DNA of 64,000 nt from assembly GCA_037349105.1 (NCBI GenBank), contig JAYJMM010000009.1:1674001-1738000 (forward strand), read 5' to 3'. The DNA is from Limnomonas spitsbergensis. Taxonomy: Eukaryota > Chlorophyta > Chlorophyceae > Chlamydomonadales. This document shows, piece by piece, positions 1 to 12,800 of this stretch. Below the pieces are notes generated by a model. That model ran no database searches. It saw nothing but the letters and a program-made list of their open reading frames with translations, and had not been told where the DNA came from. How positions within the stretch are numbered: the first letter of the stretch is position 1; each line of letters begins with the position of its first letter. Made by a program: the position numbers and the translations under genes.

Positions 1-640
1 GAGGGTTGAGGGTTCGAGATTTAGGGTTGAGGGTTAAGGGGTTCGATTTGACGCCCAGGTTTAGAACATGGAGCCATAGGTAAGAGAGCTGATAGTTTCT
101 GAAACAATACATTTAAATCAAGTCAACTCCAAGTTTCACCCTAATCCCTTATCCCAAACCCCTAATCCCAAACCTTAAACCCTGATCCCAAACCCTTAAT
201 CCCAAACCTTAAACCCTTGCCCCAAACCCATAATCCCAAACCTTAAACCCTTATCCCAAACCCCTAATCCCAAACCTTAAACCCTTATCCCAAACCCCTA
301 ATCCCAAACCTTAAACCCTAATCCCAAACCCCTAATCCCAAACCTTAAACCCTGATCCCAAACCCCTAATCCCAAACCTTAAACCCTGATCCCAAACCCC
401 AAACCTTAAACCCTAATCCCAAACCCCTAATCCCAAACCTTAAACCCTTATCCCAAACCTGAAACCTTAATCCCAAACCTTAAACCCTGATCCCAAACCC
501 CTAATCCCAAACCTTTAACCCTGATCCCAAACTTTTAACCCCAATCCCAAACCCCTAATCCCAAACATTCAACCCTAAGCCCAAACCCCTAAACCCTCAT
601 CCCAAACCCTTATCCTTAATCATCGTCACCCAGGAGGGGC
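1..640. repeat. Degenerate telomere-like CCTAAACC/CCCAAACC array
   Basis: From about 120 to 610 the sequence is a tandem array of units of roughly 30 bases alternating CCCAAACCTTAAACCCT and GATCCCAAACCCCTAAT. These are degenerate variants of the plant-type telomere heptamer CCCTAAA. The array lies beyond the last recognised exon of the kinase gene, so it is probably intronic or 3'-flanking to that gene. No coding potential is seen in bases 1-640. Confidence 0.8.
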
Positions 641-767
641 CTTACCGTTGGAGCCGGGGATGAGAGGTGCCAGTTGTTTAAACGGCAGGGTTCATTTAAA
701 TATATTAGACTAAAAGCTTCGCTGCCTTATTAAGCTCTAAATTCCCAGGGGGGGCTTAGTGCCTTAC

Positions 768-848
768 CGTGGGAGCCAGAGGCGAGAGCTGCCGGTTGTT
801 GCTGGTCCGCTTCCCCGCGAAGCTCTTTGCTCGGGTGGGCTGCATGAC
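768..848 (-). CDS. Kinase gene exon 12 (tail)
   Basis: Acceptor CCCTCAG then 27 codons beginning VMQPTRAKSF and ending LAPT, then donor GTAAGG. It is phase 0 at both ends, matching the exon at 3458-3201. It is basic and Ser/Thr-rich with no domain. A partial upstream copy lies at about 965-1012, and a copy of the donor edge at about 645-675. The next exon must lie left of the window. Confidence 0.7.
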
Positions 849-3800
849 CTGAGGGGGACAAACCAAGGTACAGTGTAGTAACAAAAGTACATTTAGTAAC
901 CAAATGTACAGTTTATAAACAAAGTAAACACGGTGTGATACAGTTTGTGAAACATGGTCTCTGCTACAGAACATGCCTAAGGTTGCGGCTCTTTGCTCGG
1001 GTGGGCTGCGTGACATGAGGGGGACAAACCAAGGTACAGTGTAGTAACAAAATGTTAGTAAAATAAAGTGTGTTAGGGACATTAGACATGGGACATGGGC
1101 CAGGGGACATGGGCCAGGAAAGGGGACATAGGACATGGGCCAGGGGACATGGGACATGGGCCAGGAAAGTAGTCATGGGACAAGGGACATGGGACATGGG
1201 ACATGGGCCAGGGGACAAGGGACAGGAAAGGGGACAGGGGAAAGGGGACAGGGGGCAGGGGACATGGGACAGGGGAAAGGAAAGGGGACAGGGGACAGGG
1301 GGCAGGGGAAATGGGACAGGGGAAAGGACATGGGACAGGGGACAGGGGACAGGCGACATGGGACATGGGACAGGCGACATGGGACAGGGGACATGGGGCA
1401 GGGGAAAGGGGGCAGGGGAAAGGGGACATGGGAAAGGGGACATGGGAAAGGGGACAGGGGACAGGGGGCAGGGGACAGGGGACATGGGACATGGGACAGG
1501 GGGCAGGGGACATGGGACAGGGGGCAGGGTACAGGGGACATGGGACATGGGGCAGGGGGCAGGGGAAAGGGGACAGGGGGCAGGGGAAAGGGGACAGGGG
1601 ACAAGGGACATGGGCCAGGGGCCAGGGGCCAGGGGACAAGGGACATGGGCCAGGGGCCAGGGGCCAGGGGCCAGGGGCCAGGGGACAAGGGACATGGGAC
1701 ATGGGACATGGGACATGAGCCAGGAGACAGGAAAGGGGACATGGGACAAGGGGCATGGGACAGGGGAAAGGGGGCATGGGCCAGGGGCCAGGGGACAAGG
1801 GACATGGGCCAGGGGACAGGAAAGGGGACATGGGACAAGGGGCATGGGACAGGGGAAAGGGGGCATGGGCCAGGGAACAGAAAGGGGACAAGGGACATGG
1901 GGCATGGGACATGGGCCAGGGGACAGGAAAGGGGACAGGGGCTAAGGGGCAGGGGACAGGGGACAGGGGACATGGGCCAGGGGACAGGAAAGGGGACAGG
2001 GGGCAGGGGACATTGACATGGGCCAGGGGACAGGAAAGGGGACAGGGGACAGGGGACAGGGGGCAGGTGACATGGGACATGGGACAGGGGAAGGGAAAGG
2101 GGACAGGGGACAGGGGGCAGGGGACATGGGACAAGGGACAGGGGAAAGGGGAAAGGAAAGGGGAAACGGGATAGGGGACAGGGGACAGGGGACAGGGGGC
2201 AGGGGACAGGGGACGGGGGACAGAGGAAAGGGGAAGGGGGCTCATTAACCCCGTTCTCCTCCAATCCGCAGCTAAATATGTGGGATGGACAGCAACCGAA
2301 CGCGTTAGACGTTGGAAGATTCAGGGCCGAGTGTAACGCCCGCCGAGGAAAAATCAACAGGACGTAGGTCCTCTAGATTCAAAAAGAGGGACAGGGCGTA
2401 GGTCGTCCAGATTCGAAAAGAGGGCGTCTGTCCACTAGATTAAAAATAGTGACGGGACGTAGGTCCTTAAGATTAGAATTGAGTGGCGGAACGTATCTCC
2501 TCCAGATTATTAAGGAGTGGCGGAACATAGATCCTCTAGACACAAAACAGTGACATGGCGCAGGTCCTCTAGATTATAAAAGAGTGACATGGCGTAGGAC
2601 CTCTAGATTAAAAAAGAGCGACGGGATGCAGGTCCTATATATTAGAAAATAGTGGCGTGATGCAAGATCAGAAAAGAGTAACATGCCGCAGGAATTGCCG
2701 CAGGTCCTCTACATTATAATATAGTGACGGGTTCATGTTTCAGGGTACAGGGTTCATGTTTCGGGGTACAGCGTTAATGCTTCAGGGTTCATGTTTCAGG
2801 GTACAGGGTTCATGTTATGGTCAAGAGCTCAGGGTCTCAAGCGTCCTAAACCTTAAACCCTAAACACCCTTTCCGCTCCGGGTTCCTAAACCCTAAACCC
2901 TAAACACCCTCTCCGCTCCGGGTTCCTAAACCTTAAACCCTAAACACCCTTTCCGCTCCGGGTTCCTAAACCTTTAACCCTAAACACCCTTTCCGCTCCG
3001 GGTTCCTAAACCCTAAACCCTAAACACCCTTTCCGCTCCGGGTTCCTAAACCCAAAACCCTAAACACCCTTTCCGCTCCGGGTTCCTAAACCTTAAACCC
3101 TAAACACCCTTTCCGCTCCGGGTTCCTAAACCCTAAACCCTAAACAACTCTTCCGCTCCGGGTTCCTAAACCCTAAACCCTAAACACCCTTTCCGCTCAC
3201 CTTGGGCGATGAGGGCGCCTCGTCGTCGGAGTCATCCTTGCCACCGTTGGCGAACGAGACGCGGCGACCGCCCTGCGGCGTGCTGCCTGCGCCCACGCCC
3301 GCACCCCCCCCGCCGCTGCTGCCGGGGGCGTCCGATGTTCCTCCGTCGCTGTCGGTGCCTGCCAGCGAGAAGGACACGCCGCGCTGGCGCCGCCCGGATG
3401 CGTCGCCAGCTTGGTTGGTTCCTGACCAATTGGTCTGGGACTTGCGTCGCGACAGCACCTGAGGGTTTAGAGTTCAGGGATTAGGGTTCACACATTAGGG
3501 TTCAGGGTTTGGATGTTATGGTTTAAGTTATGTAGGTTCAATTTTAGGGTGGAGGGTGGTGGGATAAGAGGTCCAGGATCAGGGTCCAAGGATTAGGGAT
3601 GAGGGTTAAGGAAAATATAATCAGGGATTAGGGCCAGGTTTAAGGGTGGAAGGTTCAAGGTTTGGGAATAAGAGGGAACGGACTGGGGTCAGAGATGAAG
3701 GGGAAATGATCAGGGATAAGGATCAGGGGTTAGGGTTGTAGGTTCAGGGTTTAGGGTTACGCGTTCCCTTCCCCGTGTGCGCCCATAGCGCCTTCCCTTT

Positions 3801-6800
3801 ACGCTTTAGAGAATCATGCCATTGCAATTTTTAATAAATCACTCATTGGCACCTCGGTGATCTTCTGTGATTTCCCTAGATTACGGCACCTGAGTCATCT
3901 TCCGTGACTTCCCTCGCGACCAGAGACGGCATTTGACGCCGAGAGGCTTTCCAATTGCTCGGGTGATTCTAGTGGTACCAAGGCCTGGACACTGCTCCTG
4001 TTCACACAACCTCGGGGCCGTTCACAGAACCACAGGGCCGTCCACACAACCACTGGGCCGTTCACAGAACCACTGGGCCATACACTCAACCACTGGGCCG
4101 TTCACTCAACCACTGGGCCGTACATTCAACCACTCACTAGCAACTGGCTTCAACTCGTGTCCCTCCACTGAGATAACTTCCGCCTCCACCCGCCTATCGG
4201 CAACCATGTTGAGTGTTTTAGGTTTTGGTCATTGTGACTTGTTTCCCCCGATTCGCTCTACTTGGCCCATTCGTAAAAGGCTGTGGTTGGTTGCGTTTAC
4301 TTTGTAACAACAACAACAATATCAGACTAGTGTCCCTTCACCTAGTCACCAGCAACTTGGCGGGCTTCTCGATGTCGTTGAGCAAGTTCAGATTTGTCAA
4401 ACCGAAAGATGTGATAGCCACAGGACGCGTAAATTTGTCACAAATAAATCGGTTGCGTACATATCGGTTGTACGTATCGCTTGCGTACATATCGGTTGTA
4501 CGTATCGGTTGCTTACATATCGGTTGTACGTATCGGTTGCGTACATATCGATTGTACGTAACGGTTGCGTACATATTGGTTGTACGTATCGGTTGCGTAC
4601 ATATCGGTTGTACGTATCGGTTGCGTACATATCGGTTGCGTACATATCGGTTGCGTACATATCGGTTGTACGTATTGGTTGCGTACATATCGGTTGCGTA
4701 CATATCGGTTGTACGTATCGTTGCGTACATATCGGTTGTACGTATCGGTTGCGTACATATCGGTTGTACGTATTGGTTGCGTACATATCGGTTGTACGTA
4801 TCGGTTGCGTACATATCGGTTGTACGTATCGGTTGTGTACATATCGGTTGTACGTATCGGTTGCGTACATATCGGTTGTACGTATCGGTTGCGTACATAT
4901 CGGTTGTACGTATTGGTTGCGTACATATCGGTTGTACGTATCGGTTGCGTACATATCGGTTGCGTACATATCGGTTGCGTACATATCGGTTGCGTACATA
5001 TCGGTTGCGTACATATCGGTTGCGTACATATCGGTTGCGTACATATCGGTTGCGTACATATCGGTTGTACGTATCGGTTGCGTACATATCGGTTGCGTAC
5101 ATATCGGTTGTACGTATCGGTTGCGTACATATCGGTTGCGTACATATCGGTTGCGTACATATCGGTTGTACGTATCGGTTGCGTACATATCGGTTGTACA
5201 TATCGGTTGCGTACATATCGGTTGTACGTATCGGTTGCGTACATATCGGTTGCGTACATATCGGTTGTACGTATCGGTTGCGTACATATCGGTTGTACGT
5301 ATCGGTTGCGTACATATCGGTTGCGTACATATCGGTTGTACGTATCGGTTGTATGTATCGGTTGTACGTATCGGTTGTACATATCGGTTGCGTACATATC
5401 GGTTGTACGTATCGGTTGTATGAATCGGTTGTACGTATCGGTTGCGTACATATCGGTTGTACGTATCGGTGTACTCTTGCCTTCTACCCACATCCTCATT
5501 GATTGGGTTTTACTTCCGTCCCTCCCCCAACATCACCCACTCACCGGCAACTGAGATGAACCTCTGACCTCCGACCACTCACCGGCAACTGCGATGAACC
5601 TCTCCCCTCCGACCACTCACCGGCAACCGAGATGAACCTCTGCCCTCCGACCACTCACCGGCAACTGGTTGGCGCTGCTGCTGGGATGCATGACGCCCCC
5701 TGCACCACTAGATTCGGCGGTACGGAAGAGCGTCGTAGCTTTAAGGTTCCCAACCGACCCGCCAAGCGGACCGAGCGGCGACATCGCCTGATCACCACTC
5801 TTGGTACGCATCGCAGAGGGGAGGTTCGTAGAGCCGCCGCCGCTGCCGCTGCCGCCGCCGGCGGCGGCGGCTGCGCCACCGCCGCTGACGCCGCCTTTGT
5901 GCGGCGAGGCCGAGGCGGTCCCCCCTGGAGAGCCGGAGGGCGGCGGCGACGGCATGCGCACGCCGCCGCCGCCGCTGGCGGCGGCGCTGCTCGTGGTGTA
6001 GCCACCGAACTCGGCAGCGCCGCTTGGCGCCTGCGGGCTGCCAGCGCCGGCGCCGGCGCTGGCCTCCGGCCTGGCAGCGCTTTGCGGGAGCGATGGGGGG
6101 GAGCTGGACTTGGCCATGCAGGCTAGCACCTGTTGCTGTTGCTGCTGCTGTAGCTGTTGCTGTTGCTGCTCTCGTTGCTGTTGCTGCAGGGCGAGGGCTG
6201 CCGCTGCGGCCTGCAGCTTGACCATTTGGTCGGCGAGCGCCTTCTGTCGCGAAGGGTACACCTGGCAAGGTATGAGCGGCGACTGGGCGCCCTGTGGAGG
6301 GAGGAGGAAGCGGGGAGGGGCTCAATATATCCAGTGACGGGATTGTAATTGATGTGTAGGGTTTAGGGTTTAGGGTTTAAACCCTAATCTAGGCAGGCAT
6401 CAGCCACATCTTCTACAGAAGCAGGGGCCTCCCACCTACGCATCACCCAGCTACATGAGAAGAGGAGCAGGTGGAGGAGGAGCAGTAGGTCAAAATCCAG
6501 ATCTAGATCTAGATCCAGATCCTGGCAGTAGATCCAGCGACTGGGGGGGGGAGGACGAAGCGGGGTGGGATTCATATATCTTCACAAATGCAATGACACA
6601 TTAACTACCGTAGATTTGCTTCGCTTGCCCTCTTAATTTAAGTTGTTTGGGGTTGAGGGACCCTTGGACATGCTAATTATTCATTGCCGATGCCAGTTTG
6701 AAGTCAGAAATTAAGAGTTTAGGTCGACAATTTGCCTTGAGGGCAGCAATAGAAGGAATCGCTGTTTACTACACAAGGGAAGGCAAATCAAATCTACGGT

Positions 6801-9800
6801 GCCAGCACTGGTTAATTGATTAACTAACACACTGTGTACCGCCATGGCCAGCGGTACATGGGCACATCCATCTGGATGAAATACTCATGAATTCATGTGC
6901 ATGATTCATTTGTCGTTGCTGTACGTTTTATTTATTTGTCGTTTCTTTACGTTTTATTTATTTGTCGTTTCTTTACGTTTTATTTATTGGTCGTTTCTTT
7001 ACGTTTTATTCATTTGTCGTTTCTTTACGTTTTATTTATTTGTCGTTTCTTTACGTTTTATTTATTTGTCGTTTCTTTACGTTTTATTTATTTGTCGTTT
7101 CTTTACGTTTTATTTATGCATTCATGTGCGAGTTCACGCGCATGATTTACTTATAAATTCATTATGTTCTATTTATGAATTAATGTGCATGATTTGTTTC
7201 TCATAGACCGGTACCGTACCGTACCAGTTAACATGTACAGCACTCTCTGTCTCATATCATGTTTCCCAGCGTTTTGAAGGTCTGACAAATCGGCCTTTCA
7301 TTTTCTGTTGGACACTTGGGGAAAGGGGAATGAATTGCGATCCCGATGCGTGTCCCCCCAAAAAAGCCGCACGCACTGGCGCTTGCAAATGGATGTTTTG
7401 ACACCCTCTGCCGTTAGCAACAGTTGCCGGTATAGGGGGGAAATGAACTCCGGTCTCCAGTCCCCTCGCGTATACACAAGAGAAAGCGCACTGGCGCGCA
7501 AATGGCTGTTTCGACGCTCTCTGCCGTTAGTAACAGCTACCGGTATCATAGCAGAAATGAAATCCGGACCCCGCGCGTATACACAAAAAAACATAAATTA
7601 ACAAAATCACGGTTTCAATTTACTGGTTCGTTTTTCTGATCGGCGGCGGCTGATATTTTTGTTTACGATCACTGGTTCGTTTTTTCTCCAGAACCACCAA
7701 AACAGCAAACATGTGCCAGAGCAGCCCGTGCCTTCGCTGTAACAAAACAAAACTGTTTTTTGATCATAAGGACAGTACCGTAGTGATACGATGAATTGGT
7801 GATACGATGAATTGGTGATACGATGAATTGGTGATACGATGAATTGGTGATACGATGAATTGGTGATACGATGCATTGGTGATACGATGATATTATTGGT
7901 TCTAAATCTTAAAAACCCCAAAATCTAGTTAAAATCGATGGAAAATAAAAAAATGTGAAATTAAATTGGTTAATGGTTTCGACCGCGTTTTCGACAGTGA
8001 TTTAAATTGGTTATTGATTTTTTACATCGCCGGCTTTGGTTCAATCAAACTCAGGGGTCCATAAACACTGTCATCCTCGGCATGATCCACAGCCCTTCAC
8101 AAACCACTTCATGCACCCCGTGGACTTGCTTGCAGCAACAGCCGCACCCAGCCTCTGCCACCCCTGATCTAGCTCCTCCTCATCTGATTCCTCCTACGTT
8201 TATTATTTATATATATACATACGTTTATTATATATATATATATATATACATACGTTTATTATATATATATATATATATACCTTTATTATTTTATTCAACA
8301 ACGGTACCGGTATAGCTTTATCATAATAACCTGTGGACACAGGTTCTTCTGCAGGTTGTTCAGTTCGTTCATGATGACCTGCAGCGACGGCCGCAACTCC
8401 ACCATCTCGGCCCAGCAGCGCTCCGCCAGGAACTTGTACCTGAAGCAGGCAGTATTTATTGTTTTAGGGTTCAGGGTTAAGGGTCTAGGGCTTAACCTTA
8501 AATCCTAAACTAGCCAGGAACTTAAAGTTGAGGCGGGCACAATTTCTTTTTTAGGGTCAGGGTTAGGGGTTACTGGCCTTACCCTAAACTAGCCAGTAAC
8601 ATGTACCTGAGACGGGCAGTTTTTCTTTGTTTAGGGTTAAGGATTTAGGGCTTAACCCCGAAGCCCTAAACTAGCCAGGAACTTGTACCTGAGGCGGGCA
8701 GTATTTTTTGCTATTAGGGCATCTTCAGCAGGCCGCCCTTGTTTAGGGTTAAGGGTTTCAACCTGTTACTAGGCAGCCCTGCGGCCGCATAAGGCCCAGC
8801 GGGGCAGAGCCAGGATGGGCCCATGACCAAGGTAGATTGGCTGGGCAGAACTGCCCCCCCCAGCCAGTGGCCAGAGTGTGGCTGACATGTAGCTGAGTCA
8901 TGAAAAAAGAAACGCTGGAGTTGGCGCGGAAGGGACTTCCCATTCATGATCATCTTGCCGTGAAGGCAGGTCCGGGGTGGGTGGGTGGGAGGGATGTCTT
9001 TGCGGCAAACGAGATGTTTTGCGGCCACTCAGCCGAAGCTATAATAGTGATTTTTGAAGTGCACAGATGTACCGTAAACTAATCTGACCATGTAGGCAGT
9101 TGGGCACACATTGGAAGGGGCAGGGGCACGGAAGGGTTTTGCATCCATGATCCTTCTTTGTAAAGCCGCTACACCAAGAGGTATCGCGATGCTAAAAGGA
9201 GACTACGCATCAACTACGTGCCGCGCATCCTTACAACTCTCCCCCCCCTAGAAGCACGGAGGCACTCTCCCCCCCCTAGAAGCACGGGGGCACTCTCCCC
9301 CCCCTAGAAGCACGAGGGCACTCTCCCCCCCCCTAGAAGCACGGAGGCACTCTCCCCCCCTAGAAGCACGGGGGCACTCTCCCCCCCTAGAAGCACGGGG
9401 GCACTCTCCCCCCCTAGAAGCACGGAGGCACTCCCCCCCCCTAGAAGCACGGAGGCACTCCCCCCCCCTAGAAGCACGGGGGCACTCTCCCCCCCCTAGA
9501 AGCACGGGGGCACTCTCAACCCCTAGAACCACGGGGGCACTCTCCCCCCCTAGAAGCACGGAGGCACTCCCCCCCCCTAGAAGCACGGAGGCACTCCCCC
9601 CCCCTAGAAGCATGGGGGCACTCTCCCCCCCTAGAAGCACGGGGGCACTCTCCCCCCCCCTAGAAGCATGGGGGCACTCTCCCCCCCCCTAGAAGCATGG
9701 GGGCACTCTCCCCCCCCTAGAAGCATGGGGGCACTCTCCCCCCCCCTAGAAGCATGGGGGCACTCTCCCCCCCCTAGAAGCATGGGGGCACTCTCCCCCC

Positions 9801-12800
9801 CTAGAAGCACGGGGGCACTCTCCCCCCCTAGAAGCATGGGGGCACTCTCCCCCCCCCTAGAAGCATGGGGGCACTCTCCCCCCCCCTAGAAGCACGAGGG
9901 CACTCTCCCCCCCCTAGAAGCACGGGGGCACTCTCCCCCCCCTAGAAGCACGGGGGCACTCTCCCCCCCTAGAAGCATGGGGGCACTCTCCCCCCCTAGA
10001 AGCATGGGGGCACTCTCCCCCCCCTAGAAGCACGAGGGCACTCTCCCCCCCCCAGAAGCACGAGGGCACTCTCCCCCCCCTAGAAGCACGAGGGCACTCT
10101 CCCCCCCTAGAAGCACGAGGGCACTCTCCCCCCCCTAGAAGCACGAGGGCACTCTCCCCCCCTAGAAGCACGAGGGCACTCTCCCCCCCTAGAAGCACGA
10201 GGGCACTCTCCCCCCCTAGAAGCACGAGGGCACTCTCCCCCCCTAGAAGCACGAGGGCACTCTCCCCCCCCTAGAAGCACGAGGGCACTCTCCCCCCCCC
10301 TAGAAGCACGAGGGCACTCTCCCCCCCTAGAAGCACGAGGGCACTCTCCCCCCCTAGAAGCACGGGGGCACTCTCCCCCCCCTAGAAGCACGAGGGCACT
10401 CTCCCCCCCTAGAAGCACGAGGGCACTCTCCCCCCCCTAGAAGCACGAGGGCACTCTCCCCCCCCTAGAAGCACGAGGGCACTCTCCCCCCCCTAGAAGC
10501 ACGAGGGCACTCTCCCCCCCTAGAAGCACGAGGGCACTCTCCCCCCCTAGAAGCAGGGGGGCACTCTCCCCCCCTAGAAGCACGAGGGCACTCTCCCCCC
10601 CTAGAAGCAGGGGGGCACTCTCCCCCCCCTAGAAGCACGGGGGCACTCTCCCCCCCTAGAAGCACGAGGGCACTCTCCCCCCCTAGAAGCAGGGGGGCAC
10701 TCTCCCCCCCCCTAGAAGCACGAGGGCACTGTCCCCCCCTAGAAGCACGAGGGCACTCTCCCCCCCTAGAAGCACGAGGGCACTCTCCCCCCCCTAGAAG
10801 CACGGGGGCACTCTCCCCCCCTAGAAGCACGAGGGCACTCTCCCCCCCTAGAAGCACGAGGGCACTCTCCCCCCCTAGAAGCACGGGGGCACTCTCCCCC
10901 CCCTAGAAGCACGAGGGCACTCTCCCCCCCCTAGAAGCACGAGGGCACTCTCCCCCCCTAGAAGCACGAGGGCACTCTCCCCCCCCTAGAAGCACGGGGG
11001 CACTCTCCCCCTCCTAGAAGCACGGGGGCACTCTCCCCCCCCTAGAAGCAGGGGGGCACTCTCCCCCCCTAGAAGCACGGCTCCTTGCACTCTCCCCCCC
11101 CTAGAAGCAGGGGGGCACTCTCCCCCCCTAGAAGCACGGCTCCTTGCACTCTCCCCCCCTAGAAGCACGAGGGCACTCTCCCCCCCCTAGAAGCACGGGG
11201 GCACTCTCCCCCACCTAGAAGCACGAGGGCACTCTCCCCCCCTAGAAGCACGGGGGCACTCTCCCCCCCTAGAAGCACGAGGGCACTCTCCCCCCCCTAG
11301 AAGCATGGGGGCACTCTCCCCCCCCTAGAAGCAGGGGGGCACTCTCCCCCACCTAGAAGCAGGGGGGAACTCTCCCCCCCTAGAAGCACGAGGGCACTCT
11401 CCCCCCCCTAGAAGCACGAGGGCACTCTCCCCCCCCTAGAAGCACGAGGGCACTCTCCCCCCCTAGAAGCACGAGGGCACTCTCCCCCCCCTAGAAGCAG
11501 GGGGGCACTCTCCCCCCCTAGAAGCACGAGGGCACTCTCCCCCCCCTAGAAGCAGGGGGGCACTCTCCCCCCCTAGAAGCACGAGGGCACTCTCCCCCCC
11601 TAGAAGCACGAGGGCACTCTCCCCCCCTAAAAGCAGGGGGGCACTCTCCCCCCCCTAGAAGCACGAGGGCACTCTCCCCCCCTAGAAGCACGAGGGCACT
11701 CTCCCCCCCCTAGAAGCAGGGGGGCACTCTCCCCCCCTAGAAGCACGAGGGCACTCTCCCCCCCTAGAAGCAGGGGGGCACTCTCCCCCCCCTAGAAGCA
11801 TGAGGGAACTCTCCACCCCCTAGAAGCACGAGGGCACTCTCCCCCCCCTAGAAGCAGGGGGGCACTCTCCCCCCCCTAGAAGCACGGGGGCACTCTCCCC
11901 CCCCTAGAAGCACGGGGGCACTCTCCCCCCCTAGAAGCACGAGGGCACTCTCCCCCCCTAGAAGCACGAGGGCACTCTCCCCCCCTAGAAGCACGAGGGC
12001 ACTCTCCCCCCCCCCTAGAAGCACGAGGGCACTCTCCCCCCCCTAGAAGCACGGGGGCACTCTCCCCCCCCTAGAAGCACGGGGGCACTCTCCCCCCCCT
12101 AGAAGCACGAGGGCACTCTCCCCCCTAGAAGCACGAGGGCACTCTCCCCCCCCTAGAAGCACGAGGGCACTCTCCCCCCCTAGAAGCAGGGGGACACTCT
12201 CCCCCCCCTAGAAGCACGAGGGCACTCTCCCCCCCCCTAGAAGCACGAGGGCACTCTCCCCCCCCTAGAAGCACGGGGGCACTCTCCCCCCCCTAGAAGC
12301 ACGAGGGCACTCTCCCCCCCCCTAGAAGAACGGGGGCACTCTCCCCCCCCCCTAGAAGCACGGAGGCACTCTCCCCCCCTAGAAGCACGGGGGCACTCTC
12401 CCCCCCTAGAAGCAGGGGGGCACTCTCCCCCCCCTAGAAGCACGAGGGCACTCTCCCCCCCCCTAGAAGCACGAGGGCACTCTCCCCCCCCTAGAAGCAT
12501 GGGGGCACTCTCCCCCCCCTAGAAGCACGAGGGCACTCTCCCCCCCCTAGAAGCACGGGGGCACTCTCCCCCCCCTAGAAGCACGGAGGCACTCTCCCCC
12601 CCTAGAAGCACGGGGGCACTCTCCCCCCCTAGAAGCAGGGGGGCACTCTCCCCCCTAGAAGCACGAGGGCACTCTCCCCCCCTAGAAGCAGGGGGGCACT
12701 CTCCCCCCCTAGAAGCATGGGGGCACTCTCCCCCCCCTAGAAGCACGGGGGCACTCTCCCCCCCTAGAAGCATGGGGGCACTCTCCCCCCCTAGAAGCAC

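Noticed and set aside
2270..2345. Plus-strand terminal exon reading LNMWDGQQPNALDVGRFRAE after a pyrimidine-rich CCGCAG
   Set aside because: A good acceptor, but no partner exon on the plus strand and it lies inside a minus-strand intron; not enough support.
964..2357. Pro-rich and Gly-rich ORFs over the GGGACATGG array
   Set aside because: Repeat-derived; several frames on both strands are open over the same bases.
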